A stretch of DNA of 64,000 nucleotides from assembly GCF_022179125.1 (NCBI RefSeq), contig NZ_BPQG01000010.1, positions 22,112 through 86,111 of the forward strand. Reading direction: 5' to 3'. The position numbers and the translations under genes are program-made. Position 1 is the first letter of the stretch. Every line of letters starts with the position of its first letter. Of the stretch, positions 8,978 to 17,854 are shown in pieces. The DNA is from Methylobacterium cerastii. Lineage in GTDB: Bacteria; Pseudomonadota; Alphaproteobacteria; Rhizobiales; Beijerinckiaceae. The notes under the pieces were generated by a model, which saw only the letters and a list, made by a program, of their open reading frames with translations, had not been told where the DNA came from and searched no databases.

Positions 8978-9601
8978 TCAGTGATCGTGGCCGCAATCCG
9001 GGCCGTGCACGTGAGGAGCGTGATCGTGCGCGGCATGATCGTGGGCATGCTGATCGTGGCCGTGGTCGGCATGCCCGTGGTCGTGCCCGTGAGCTGCGGG
9101 TCCATGATCGTCATGCGCGTGTGCCGCAAGATCGTGGTGGTCGTGCGAATGGTCGTGGCCGCAGGTGCTGTGATCGTGGGCCATACGCTCGGGGCGGAAG
9201 GCGCGATCGACCGGGGTCGCCGTGCAGCCCTGGCCGCGGACGAGCTCTGCCGTGGCGGGCGTCGCCGGGACGTGGAGGATTTCGGCGCCGATCTCGGCCG
9301 CGACGTGGTTGCCGCCGAGCTGCCAGGCGAGGCGCATCAGGCGGGCTGGATTCTCGGCGCGAACCTCGAGCAGCGCCTCCGGGGCGGCCTTCACCGCGAC
9401 GAGGCGACCGTCGTCGAGGCGCAGGGCGTCTCCGTCCTCGAGGGCGGCGGCCTTCGCCAGCGCCAGGTCGATATGCAGGCCGCCGGCGCTGTGTAGGTGC
9501 CCGCGCTGCGCCTGACGCCCGGCATGGTCGAGGCTGATCGTGTCGACGACCGCATCGGGGCGGACCGCGGCCCGGCGGACGATCGTGGTGGCTCTCGGCA
9601 T
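8978..9601 (-). CDS. ureE: Urease accessory protein UreE with long His/Asp tail
   Basis: A 207-aa nickel metallochaperone for urease maturation. Residues 1-140 contain the UreE peptide-binding and metal-binding folds, including LAWQLGGNHVAAEI with the conserved metal-binding His and an RPE-type segment before the tail. The last 65 or so residues are a low-complexity His/Asp/Gly tail with about 25 histidines and two Cys-containing motifs (STCGHDH, PDCGHDH), a nickel reservoir in known UreE proteins. The ATG at 9601 is used because the family begins with this MPRA..V region; longer in-frame starts lack support. No urease structural or other accessory gene is adjacent, so it is an orphan here. 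Confidence 0.9.
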   Translation of the reverse strand: MPRATTIVRRAAVRPDAVVDTISLDHAGRQAQRGHLHSAGGLHIDLALAKAAALEDGDALRLDDGRLVAVKAAPEALLEVRAENPARLMRLAWQLGGNHVAAEIGAEILHVPATPATAELVRGQGCTATPVDRAFRPERMAHDHSTCGHDHSHDHHDLAAHAHDDHGPAAHGHDHGHADHGHDQHAHDHAAHDHAPHVHGPDCGHDH

Positions 9602-9914
9602 GGCACCCTCTCTCAGGCGATGGTCGCGACGGACGGGGTCGCCGATTTCGGAAACCCGCTTCCGCAGGCTCTTAACCCGCGCCGTGCGCCGTGCCGAGGG
9701 CATTTCGCGGCGTCGACGGCCCGAGCCGGAGCAGATCGGAGCCTTGAACCGGGGCGCCGCACCCTGGAGACAAGCCCGGCTTTTCGGCTACTGCCCCATC
9801 CCGGCGGAACCTTGGCCGTGTCATGTGCATTTCATGGTGGATAAGGCTAAGCTCGGACCGCACCATCACCACGGCGAAACGCCGGACCGGATGCACAAGG
9901 GAGTCTCGGAACTC
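9602..9914. other. Non-coding divergent region between ureE and the lipoprotein gene
   Basis: No gene is supported. The region must hold promoters for both divergent neighbours. A GGAAC at about 9807 is not followed by a GTT at the right distance, so an EcfG promoter is not supported. An in-frame ATG at 9891 could extend the lipoprotein gene by 8 codons, but it would spoil the signal peptide. Confidence 0.4.
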
Positions 9915-10184
9915 ATGAAGAAGCTCATCGCCGCCGCCCTCGCCGGCACCCTCGCCCTCTCGGTCGGCGCCTGCAACACGCCGCAGGATCGCGCCCTCGG
10001 CGGTGCCGGCCTGGGCGCCCTGGCAGGCGCCGCAATCGGCGGAGCCGCCACCGGGCGCGCCGGCGGTGCGCTGGCCGGTGCCGCGATCGGTGGTGCGGGT
10101 GGCGCCATCGTCGGCGCCTCGACGGCGCCGCGCTGCCCCTACGGCACCTACCGCGACGCCTATGGCGACGTGTACTGCCGCTGA
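9915..10184 (+). CDS. Small glycine-zipper lipoprotein
   Basis: An 89-aa protein with a classic lipoprotein signal peptide: KK, a hydrophobic core, then the lipobox LSVGAC with the lipidated Cys at residue 21. The mature part is a glycine zipper made of repeated GGA/GAAIGGA units (residues about 30-70), as in 17-kDa/SlyB/OsmB-like outer-membrane lipoproteins. It ends with CPYGTYRDAYGDVYCR, a tail common in alphaproteobacterial short lipoproteins and able to form a disulfide. The start at 9915 places the signal peptide correctly. A hairpin terminator follows. Confidence 0.75.
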   Translation: MKKLIAAALAGTLALSVGACNTPQDRALGGAGLGALAGAAIGGAATGRAGGALAGAAIGGAGGAIVGASTAPRCPYGTYRDAYGDVYCR

Positions 10185-10219
10185 GGCTTCGCCGCCCCGG
10201 CACGGAAGCAGGATGGAGG

Positions 10220-10246
10220 AGGGCCGGAGCCGAACGCTCCGGCCCT
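10220..10246 (+). terminator. Hairpin terminator after the lipoprotein gene
   Basis: AGGGCCGGAGC and GCTCCGGCCCT form perfect 11-bp arms with a 5-base loop, 35 bp after the stop at 10184. The following bases are only weakly T-rich, which is common at high GC. Confidence 0.6.
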
Positions 10247-10375
10247 TCCGCGTTTCGGACGGAGCCTGTATCCCCGGCGGCCTGTCGTCGGCGGAACGCT
10301 TCGAGGTCCGCCGGCATCGTTAAAAGGCCAGCCGGTGACCGTGCCGCATCTCCAAGACAACCCCGCCCGGTCCCG

Positions 10376-11119
10376 ATGAATTCGGGGATCTGGGGCAAGC
10401 TCGGCGGCGCCGGGATCGGCCTCGCGATCGGCGGCCCCCTCGGGGCGCTCGCGGGCGGGCTCGCCGGGCACTACCTCGTCGATCGCGAGGGCGCGCTGTT
10501 CGGCCCGATGCCGCGGGACGTGGTCTTCACCACCGGCCTCGTGGCGCTCGCCGCCAAGATGGCGAAGTCCGACGGCGTGGTCACGCCCTCCGAGGTCGAG
10601 GCCTTCGGCAAGGTGGTGCAGGTCGGCGAGGCGGAGCGCGCCCGCGTCACCCGCCTGTTTGACCTCGCGAAGCGCACGACCAACGGCTACGAGGCCTATG
10701 CCCGCCAGCTCGCGAACGCCTTCCACGACGAGCCGTCCCTGCTGGAGGACGTCCTCGACGGCCTGTTCCACATCGCCACCGCCGACGGGGCGATCCATCA
10801 GGCCGAGGAAGCCTATCTCCGCGCCGTCGCCGAGATCTTCGGGTTCGACGACATCGCGTTCCGCCGCATTGCCGCCCGGCACGTGCGGCTGGCCGACGAC
10901 CCCTACCTCGTCCTCGGGCTGGAGCACGGCGCCGACCCGGCCGCGGTGAAGGTCCGCCACCGGCAGCTCGTGGCCGAGAACCATCCCGATCGCGCGATCG
11001 CCCGCGGCCTGCCGCCCGAGGCGGTGGTGATCGCCACCAAGCGCCTCGCCGCGATCAACGCCGCCCACGACCGGATCCTCGCAGAAAGCGGCGTCCGTCT
11101 GGAAGGCGGTGCGGCATGA
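10376..11119 (+). CDS. djlA: DjlA-like co-chaperone (TerB-type domain plus C-terminal J domain)
   Basis: A 247-aa protein. The N-terminus is a glycine-rich membrane helix (about residues 6-36, GAGIGLAIGGPLGALAGGLAG). A TerB/DjlA-type helical domain follows (about 50-170), then a C-terminal J domain whose DnaK-contacting HPD motif is visible in ENHPDRAIARG. The domain order (membrane segment, TerB, DnaJ) matches DjlA, an inner-membrane J protein that stimulates DnaK. The gene overlaps the downstream amidase by 4 bp (ATGA), indicating translational coupling and a possible envelope role. Confidence 0.85.
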   Translation: MNSGIWGKLGGAGIGLAIGGPLGALAGGLAGHYLVDREGALFGPMPRDVVFTTGLVALAAKMAKSDGVVTPSEVEAFGKVVQVGEAERARVTRLFDLAKRTTNGYEAYARQLANAFHDEPSLLEDVLDGLFHIATADGAIHQAEEAYLRAVAEIFGFDDIAFRRIAARHVRLADDPYLVLGLEHGADPAAVKVRHRQLVAENHPDRAIARGLPPEAVVIATKRLAAINAAHDRILAESGVRLEGGAA

Positions 11120-11862
11120 CGCCGGACAGCCCGCTCGCCACCCGCATCCAGCCCTCGCCGAACCACGGCGAGCGCCTCGGCAAGCGGCCGGACATGCTGA
11201 TCCTGCACTACACCGGCATGGACGGCGAGGCCGCCGCGCTGCAGCGGCTCGCCGACCCGATCGCCGAGGTCTCGGCCCATTACGTCGTGCTGGAAGACGG
11301 CACGATCCTGCAGATGGTGCCGGAGGGCCGCCGCGCCTGGCATGCCGGCCGGGCGTCCTGGCAGGGCGAGCGCGACGTGAACTCGCGCTCGCTCGGCATC
11401 GAGATCGTCCATCCCGGTCATGTCGGCGGCCTGCCGCCCTACCCTGAGGCGCAGGTCGCGGCGGTGACCGCGCTCGCCTGCGACATCGTCGTGCGCTGGG
11501 CGATCCCGGCGGACCGGGTGCTCGCCCATTCCGACATCGCTCCCGACCGCAAGGAGGATCCGGGCGAGAACTTTCCCTGGCGCCGGCTCGCGGCCGAGGG
11601 CGTCGGCCATCACGTGCCGGAGGTGCCTCTGCGCGACGGTCGCTTCTTCGCCGAAGGCGATGCGGGGCAGCCGATCGAGGCGCTGCAGGCGATGCTCGCG
11701 CTCTACGGCTATGACCAGCCGGTGACGGGCACGTTCGATCCGCACATGCGGGCGGTCGTCACCGCCTTCCAGCGCCATTTCCGGCAGGCGCGCGTGGACG
11801 GCATCGCCGACGCCTCCACCATCACGACGCTCCGGGACCTGATCGCGTCGCGTCCGACCTGA
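11116..11862 (+). CDS. N-acetylmuramoyl-L-alanine amidase (AmiD type) with peptidoglycan-binding domain
   Basis: A 248-aa amidase_2 (T7-lysozyme-like) enzyme that cleaves the bond between muramic acid and the stem peptide. Zn-ligand regions are visible: LHYTGM (His near residue 31), the NSRSLGIEIVHPG segment, and the later LAHSDIAPDRKEDPGENFPW motif with His and Asp plus the catalytic Lys. A C-terminal PG_binding_1 repeat runs from about 180 to 235 (QPIEALQAMLALYGYD...). There is no obvious signal peptide, so a cytosolic role in muropeptide recycling (AmpD-like) is as likely as periplasmic action. It is coupled to djlA by a 4-bp overlap. Confidence 0.9.
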   Translation: MTPDSPLATRIQPSPNHGERLGKRPDMLILHYTGMDGEAAALQRLADPIAEVSAHYVVLEDGTILQMVPEGRRAWHAGRASWQGERDVNSRSLGIEIVHPGHVGGLPPYPEAQVAAVTALACDIVVRWAIPADRVLAHSDIAPDRKEDPGENFPWRRLAAEGVGHHVPEVPLRDGRFFAEGDAGQPIEALQAMLALYGYDQPVTGTFDPHMRAVVTAFQRHFRQARVDGIADASTITTLRDLIASRPT

Positions 11863-11871
11863 AGGAGGCTC

Positions 11872-12621
11872 ATGCCCCGCCATCACCGCCCAAGCGCCGT
11901 GCCGGCCGGCCTCGTGCTGCTGGCCGCCCTCGCCACTCCGGCGTTCGCCCAGGATGCCCGGACGGGTGCGGCCAAGCCCAGCGCGATCTGCCCGGACCTG
12001 CCCGATCTCGGCGGGACGCTGCGGCGGGCACGGGTCGTGGCGGAGGGGGGCGTCGCGTTCGTCCGGTCGGCCGACGCGGACCCGGCTTGCCCGAGCCTCG
12101 CGCCCGCCTGTCGCGAGAAAGCCTTCCTCGTCGCCGGCAACGGCGTGATCCGCGGCGCGTCGAGCGGCGCCTTCGCCTGCGCGTCCTATGTCGGCGCGAC
12201 GGGCCAGATCCGATCCGGCTGGTTGCCGGAGCGGGCGCTGGCCGACGACGCGCCCGCGACGGTCGGCCTCGACGACTGGATCGGCACGTGGATGAGCGGG
12301 CCGGAGCAGACCGTTACGATACGGCGCAAGGGCGAACGCCTCGTGCTATCGGGGACGGCATCCTACGGGACCCAGGACCCGGAACGGGTGAAGCGCGGGG
12401 CGATCAACATGGGTTCGTTCGAGGCCGAACTCGCTCCCGACGGCCAGGACATCGCCTGGACCGACGGCGACAAGGCCGTGATCCCCGGCTTCCGCCCGGA
12501 CGAGGTGAGCCGTTGCAGCGTCCGGATGCGGCTGATGCCGCCGGACCTCGTCGCGGAGAGCAACGGGGCCTACGGCGGCATGAACGTCACGTTCAGTGGG
12601 GTCTACCGCCGGGGCGGCTAG
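11872..12621 (+). CDS. Exported SH3-like hypothetical protein
   Basis: A 249-aa protein with a Sec signal peptide (residues 1-26, cleaved after AFA). Residues about 40-125 look like a bacterial SH3-type fold with two Cys pairs and end in QIRSGWLPERAL, a typical SH3 closing strand. The rest (IGTWMSGPEQTVTIRRKG...) looks like a beta-rich lipocalin-type domain. The function is not recognised. GAAGGAGG immediately upstream is a strong ribosome binding site and supports the ATG at 11872. It lies 9 bp after the amidase gene, so it is probably the third gene of the djlA-amidase operon and may act in the periplasm. Confidence 0.7.
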   Translation: MPRHHRPSAVPAGLVLLAALATPAFAQDARTGAAKPSAICPDLPDLGGTLRRARVVAEGGVAFVRSADADPACPSLAPACREKAFLVAGNGVIRGASSGAFACASYVGATGQIRSGWLPERALADDAPATVGLDDWIGTWMSGPEQTVTIRRKGERLVLSGTASYGTQDPERVKRGAINMGSFEAELAPDGQDIAWTDGDKAVIPGFRPDEVSRCSVRMRLMPPDLVAESNGAYGGMNVTFSGVYRRGG

Positions 12622-12631
12622 CTGGCGGGGC

Positions 12632-13660
12632 TCAAGCCCGGCCGTGCAGCTCCGCCTCGCGCCCGTCCGTGGCCGTGTCGGCATGCACCTCGCCGCGGGT
12701 ACGCCACAGGCTGTAGAGGATGCCGACGGTGAGCAGCACCACCGTGACCGCGAGCGACACCCACGGCGGCACGTGGACCAGGCCGAAGGTGTCGGCGACC
12801 ACGATCTTCGTGCCGATGAAGATCAGGATAAAGGCGAGCGCGGTCTTGAGGTAGGCGAAGCGATCGACCATCGCGGCGAGCGCGAAGTAGAGCGCCCGCA
12901 GGCCCAGGATCGCGAAGATGTTGGACGTGTAGACCACGAAGGTGTCCGTGGTGATCGCGAAGATCGCCGGCACGCTGTCGACCGCGAAGATCACGTCGGC
13001 GCCGTTGACCAGAACTAGGGCGAGCGCCAGCGGGGTGAGCCAAAGCGCGGTCTTGCCTGTCCGCGGATCAGCCTTGCGAACCATGAAGTGCTGGCCGTGA
13101 AGCTCGGGCGTGATGCGCAGCTTCGCCCGCAGCCAGCGCACGGCGGCATGATCCTGAAGGTCGCCGGCATCCTCCTCCTTGGAGAACAACATCTTCAGGC
13201 CGGCATAGATCAGGAAGGCGGCAAACAGCGACAGGACCCAGGCAGCCTGGTGCACCAGCGCGGCGCCAAGCCCGATCATCAACCCGCGCAGCAGCACCGC
13301 GGCGAGGATGCCCCAGACCAGCACCCGGTGCTGAGCGGCGAGCGGGATGCCGAGGGCCGAAAGGATGACCGCGATGACGAAGACGTTGTCCATCGACAGC
13401 GACTTCTCGACCACGAGGCCGGTGACGTATTCCTGGGCGGGCTGGGCGCCGAGATACCACCAGATCCAGCCGCCGAAGGCGAGGCCGAGGCTGAAGTAGA
13501 AGGCGGTGAGGAGCAGGCTCTCCTTCACGCCGATCTCGTGCTCCTTGTCGCGGTGGAGCAGGCCGAGGTCGAAGGCGAGGAGGGCCGCGACCAGGGCGTG
13601 GAACCCGAGCCACATCCAGATCGGCTTGCCGAGCCACTCGACGTATAGGAAATCGACCAT
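12632..13660 (-). CDS. TerC/Alx family membrane transporter
   Basis: A 342-aa integral membrane protein of the TerC family (Alx/YkoY-like), with about nine transmembrane helices. Conserved acidic motifs in membrane helices are visible: EKSLSMDNVFVIAVIL (about 84-99) and NGADVIFAVDSVPAIFAITTDTFVVYTSN (around 220-250), which are thought to bind the transported metal. Family members export manganese or help metalate exoenzymes; tellurite resistance is the historical name. Length matches the Alx branch. A long structured leader lies directly upstream (13661-13740), which suggests post-transcriptional control as in E. coli alx. Confidence 0.9.
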   Translation of the reverse strand: MVDFLYVEWLGKPIWMWLGFHALVAALLAFDLGLLHRDKEHEIGVKESLLLTAFYFSLGLAFGGWIWWYLGAQPAQEYVTGLVVEKSLSMDNVFVIAVILSALGIPLAAQHRVLVWGILAAVLLRGLMIGLGAALVHQAAWVLSLFAAFLIYAGLKMLFSKEEDAGDLQDHAAVRWLRAKLRITPELHGQHFMVRKADPRTGKTALWLTPLALALVLVNGADVIFAVDSVPAIFAITTDTFVVYTSNIFAILGLRALYFALAAMVDRFAYLKTALAFILIFIGTKIVVADTFGLVHVPPWVSLAVTVVLLTVGILYSLWRTRGEVHADTATDGREAELHGRA

Positions 13661-13740
13661 TCGCGGGACCGTGATGCTTCTTTTGCAAGGAAAGCATCGG
13701 CTCCGACATCACGGAAGCATCTTGAGAGAGCATCCCGCCA
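13661..13740 (-). promoter_or_regulatory. Structured 5' leader of the terC gene with alternative pairings
   Basis: In + strand coordinates CCGTGATG (13669-13676) can pair with CATCACGG (13707-13714), while the overlapping GATGCTT (13673-13679) can instead pair with either of two AAGCATC copies (13692-13698 and 13715-13721). These helices exclude each other, as expected for a switching leader. E. coli alx and many terC genes carry the manganese-sensing yybP-ykoY riboswitch; I do not see its consensus here clearly. Confidence 0.4.
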
Positions 13741-13866
13741 GAGGGGCCCGCAGCCGATGAGCCGCAGTTAGAGACGCGAACGCGGCGAATCAAGGGCGGC
13801 CCAAACCGGGTTCGGGCGCCGCTGCCATGCCTTGACAGCGCGGGCGAACCGACGCCTTCCGCTGCC

Positions 13867-15129
13867 ATGGACATTCGAGAGGACGACGTGGCGCGAGAAG
13901 ACGCCCTTCGGGACACGGTGGCGATCGTTGGCGGCGGCCCTGCCGGGCTGGCGGCAGCCGAGGTGCTGTCGGCCGCCGGGCACGCGGTGGCGGTCTACGA
14001 GCGGATGCCGTCGGTCGGCCGCAAGTTCCTGCTCGCCGGCCGCGGCGGGCTGAACCTCACCCACAGCGAGCCCGCGCCGGACTTCCTGCGCCGATACCAT
14101 CCATCGGGCAGCTTGGGCCGCGCGATCGAGGCGTTCCCACCCGATGCCCTGCGCGCCTGGTGCGAGGATCTGGGCGAGCCGACCTTCGTCGGATCGAGCG
14201 GGCGGGTCTTCCCGAAGGCGTTCAAGGCCTCGCCGCTGCTGCGGGCGTGGCTGCGCCGTCTCGAGGCTTCTGGCGTCCGCATCCACACAAGGCACCGGCT
14301 CGCGGCGTTCGAGGACGGCACCCTGGTGTTCGAGACGCCGGAGGGGAAGAGCTGGACGCGGCCGAAGGCGGTGCTGCTGGCGCTGGGCGGCGCGAGCTGG
14401 CCCCGGCTCGGCTCGGACGGGGCCTGGGTGCCGATGCTGGAGAATCTCGGTGTGGCCGTCGCGCCCCTGCGGCCGGCCAACGCGGGCTTCGCGGTGGCGT
14501 GGTCCGAGCACTTCCGCGAGCGGTTCGCCGGGCAGCCGCTGAAGCGGATCGGGCTTGCCGCCGACGGCGTGATCGTGCGCGGCGAGGCGGTGGTCACCGC
14601 AGACGGGATCGAGGGCGGCGCGATCTACGCGGTGTCGCGGGCCTTGCGCGCGATGATCGAGCGTAAAGGCGCGGCCCGCCTCGTGCTCGACCTGCGCCCC
14701 GACCTGACGTTGAGGGCGCTGGCCGACCGGCTGTCCGACCCGCGGCCCGGCGAATCGATGGCCACCCGCCTGCGCAAGGGGGCCGGCCTGTCGCCAGTCG
14801 CGGCGGGGGTCTTGCGCGAGTCGGCGGGCGTCGCATTGCCGGCCGATCCGGATGCGCTCGCCGGGCTGATCAAGGCCGCGCCGTTGCGCCTGCACGCCAT
14901 GGCCTCAATGGAGCGCGCGATCTCCACCGCCGGCGGGGTCGGCCTCAGTGGGCTCGACGCGGGCTTCATGGTCCGCAAGCGGCCCGGCCTGTTCGTGGCG
15001 GGCGAAATGCTCGACTGGGAGGCGCCCACCGGCGGCTACCTGCTCCAGGGCGCGATCAGCAGCGGCCGGGCGGCGGCGGCCGGGATGGCGGCCTGGCTCG
15101 CCGAAGATCGGGGCACGAGCGCCGCATGA
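13867..15129 (+). CDS. TIGR03862/HI0933-like FAD-dependent oxidoreductase
   Basis: A 420-aa flavoprotein. An N-terminal dinucleotide-binding motif GGGPAGLAAAEVLS (residues 19-32) is followed by GRKFLLAGRGGLNLTHSE (about 52-69), the hallmark of HI0933/BaiN-type flavoproteins. The C-terminus has GLFVAGEMLDWEAPTGGYLLQGAISSG, which closes the FAD site. The substrate is unknown. ATG at 13867 is used; an in-frame GTG at residue 8 is possible. It overlaps the next gene by 4 bp (ATGA), so the two are coupled. Confidence 0.85.
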   Translation: MDIREDDVAREDALRDTVAIVGGGPAGLAAAEVLSAAGHAVAVYERMPSVGRKFLLAGRGGLNLTHSEPAPDFLRRYHPSGSLGRAIEAFPPDALRAWCEDLGEPTFVGSSGRVFPKAFKASPLLRAWLRRLEASGVRIHTRHRLAAFEDGTLVFETPEGKSWTRPKAVLLALGGASWPRLGSDGAWVPMLENLGVAVAPLRPANAGFAVAWSEHFRERFAGQPLKRIGLAADGVIVRGEAVVTADGIEGGAIYAVSRALRAMIERKGAARLVLDLRPDLTLRALADRLSDPRPGESMATRLRKGAGLSPVAAGVLRESAGVALPADPDALAGLIKAAPLRLHAMASMERAISTAGGVGLSGLDAGFMVRKRPGLFVAGEMLDWEAPTGGYLLQGAISSGRAAAAGMAAWLAEDRGTSAA

Positions 15130-15809
15130 TCCCCTGGGAGAACCTCGATACCGCCTCGATCCCCGGCGACGGCGGCACCCTGCGGCTGCGGCGGCGGGGC
15201 ACCGAGTTCTCGATCATGCTTGGCCAGAACGAGCTGATGAACAGCCGCCTCAGCGGCTCCGAGGAGGCGCTGGCGACGCTGGCCTGCGGCAGGATCGCAT
15301 CGCGAAAGGCGCCGCAGGTGCTGATCGGCGGGCTCGGCATGGGCTTCACCCTGCGCGCGGCGCTGGGCACGCTGCCTCCGGGGGCGGCGGTGACCGTCGC
15401 CGAGCTCGTGCCGGCGGTGGCCGCCTGGGCGCGGGGGCCGCTCGCAGGCGTGTTTTCCGGCATCCTCGACGATCCCCGCGTGTCCCTGCGAGAGATCGAC
15501 GTGGCGCGCGCGATCGCCGAGCGGCCCGCTGCATGGGACGCCATCCTGCTCGACGTCGACAACGGGCCGGACGGCCTGACACGGGCCTCCAACGACAGGC
15601 TCTACGACGCGGCAGGCCTCGGCGCCGCCCGCGCCGCCCTGCGCCCGGGCGGCATCCTCGCGGTCTGGTCGGCAGGGCCCGACCGCAGCTTCAGCCGCCG
15701 CCTGCACGATGCCGGCCTGAGCGTCGAAGAGGTCTCCACCCGCGCCAACGGTCGAAAGGGCGGCGCCCGCCATGTGATCTGGCTCGGGGTGCGCTCCGGC
15801 CGCGGCTGA
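15126..15809 (+). CDS. Spermidine synthase-like protein
   Basis: A 227-aa protein with a Rossmann-like methyltransferase fold of the spermidine/spermine synthase type. The motif VLIGGLGMGFTLRAAL (about 61-76) corresponds to the nucleotide-binding glycine loop, AELVPAVAAWARGP to the acidic strand end, and AILLDVDNGPDGLT to the active-site Asp strand. It is shorter than classical SpeE (about 280 aa) and lacks the N-terminal tetramer domain, so activity as a true spermidine synthase is uncertain. It is translationally coupled to the HI0933-like flavoprotein. Confidence 0.75.
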   Translation: MIPWENLDTASIPGDGGTLRLRRRGTEFSIMLGQNELMNSRLSGSEEALATLACGRIASRKAPQVLIGGLGMGFTLRAALGTLPPGAAVTVAELVPAVAAWARGPLAGVFSGILDDPRVSLREIDVARAIAERPAAWDAILLDVDNGPDGLTRASNDRLYDAAGLGAARAALRPGGILAVWSAGPDRSFSRRLHDAGLSVEEVSTRANGRKGGARHVIWLGVRSGRG

Positions 15810-15837
15810 CTAGCGACTCCCGTTTCTGGCCCCTCTC

Positions 15838-15952
15838 CGTCATCCCGGGGCTGCGCAGCAGACCCCGGGATCCAGAGCCGCCGACGGTGCCGGGATCGAG
15901 CGCGACCTGCGGCTCTGGATTCCGGGCTCGCCTTCGGCACCCCGGAATGACG
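15838..15952. repeat. Palindromic intergenic repeat (REP-like), copy 1
   Basis: Outer ends CGTCATCCCGGGG and CCCCGGAATGACG are imperfect inverted repeats; inside, GATCCAGAGCCGC and GCGGCTCTGGATTC form a second pair. The same plan with the same ends recurs at 29302-29443. It sits in the gap between two convergent genes. Confidence 0.75.
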
Positions 15953-16020
15953 AGGATGGGGGAGACGCGATCGACCATTTGGATTCGACAGCTACGATCC
16001 GCCGCCTTCTCAGGCGATCG

Positions 16021-16998
<978 letters not shown>

Positions 16999-17031
16999 CT
17001 ATTTCGTGGGGCTCCGAAACCGTTTGAAAAT

Positions 17032-17046
17032 GTTCTTGTTTTGTTC
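17032..17046 (+). promoter_or_regulatory. LexA (SOS) box upstream of imuA
   Basis: GTTC (17032-17035), seven bases, GTTC (17043-17046) matches the alphaproteobacterial LexA direct-repeat operator GTTC-N7-GTTC exactly. It lies 31 bp upstream of the imuA ATG, as expected for the damage-inducible imuA-imuB-dnaE2 cassette. Confidence 0.85.
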
Positions 17047-17077
17047 CTATCTGACGTCATGTCGGAGCTGGATCGGG

Positions 17078-17854
17078 ATGAAGCCCTCGCGTGACGAACC
17101 GGAGGAACGGCCGCCCTCCCCGGCGGAGCGGATCGCCGCGTTGCGGGTGCGCCTGGACGCGGAGCGCCGGCCCGATGTGGGCGGCGTGCTCCCCTTCGGC
17201 GTCGCCGACCTCGATGTGCGGCTTCCCGGAGGCGGCCTCGGCCTCGGCCTCCTCCACGAGATCGCCCCCGAAGGCGCGGGCGACGAGGCCTCGGCCCTGG
17301 GCTTCGTCTTGGCGCTGGTCGCCCGCCATCTCGCGCGCGCGGCCGGGGATGCCCTCCTCGTCGTCGCCCCTGGCCATCCGATTCCCTACGGCCACGGCCT
17401 CGTCGGCCTCGGGCTCGATCCAGGGCGCCTGCTGCTGCTCGAGGCCGAGGCGGACGCCGCCGTGTTCGGCGCTCTCGAGGACACACTGCGGGCCGGGCAG
17501 CTCGCGGCGGTGGCGGGGCTCGTCGCGGATGGGCTTCCGCTGAAGCCGGGCCGCCGCCTGCAGCTGGCCGCCGGGTCCTTCGGCACCGCGCCGCCCCTTC
17601 TGCTGATCCTGCGGCCTTTCCGGGCCGCCCTGCCGAACGGCGCGGCGACGCGCTGGCGGATCGCGGCCGGCGGCGCGGCGCGCGACCGGTTCGGCTGCAC
17701 CCTGCGTCCCCGTTGGCGCGCACGGCTCGACCGCTGCCGCAACGGCCGGCCGGGCGACTGGCTCCTGGAGTGGGATCATGCCGCGCATCGTTTCGATCTG
17801 CCTGACGGACTGGCCCGTCGCGCGCCTGATGCGTGCGGGGGCTACGCCGGATGA
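17078..17854 (+). CDS. imuA: ImuA, SulA/RecA-like mutasome protein
   Basis: A 258-aa RecA/SulA-like protein. Residues 14-40 (AERIAALRVRLDAERR) precede a RecA-like core with GLLHEIAPEGAGDEASALGFVLAL (about 63-86) and the strand DALLVVAPG. ImuA interacts with ImuB and RecA in damage-induced mutagenesis. The ATG at 17078 lies just downstream of a LexA box; a longer frame starting at 16829 would run through the box. It overlaps imuB by 77 bp in a different frame, so the two are tightly coupled. Confidence 0.85.
   Translation: MKPSRDEPEERPPSPAERIAALRVRLDAERRPDVGGVLPFGVADLDVRLPGGGLGLGLLHEIAPEGAGDEASALGFVLALVARHLARAAGDALLVVAPGHPIPYGHGLVGLGLDPGRLLLLEAEADAAVFGALEDTLRAGQLAAVAGLVADGLPLKPGRRLQLAAGSFGTAPPLLLILRPFRAALPNGAATRWRIAAGGAARDRFGCTLRPRWRARLDRCRNGRPGDWLLEWDHAAHRFDLPDGLARRAPDACGGYAG

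Noticed and set aside
10275-10325. GGAAC ... CGTT upstream of the djlA-like gene
   Set aside because: The spacing is about 20 bases, outside the EcfG range.
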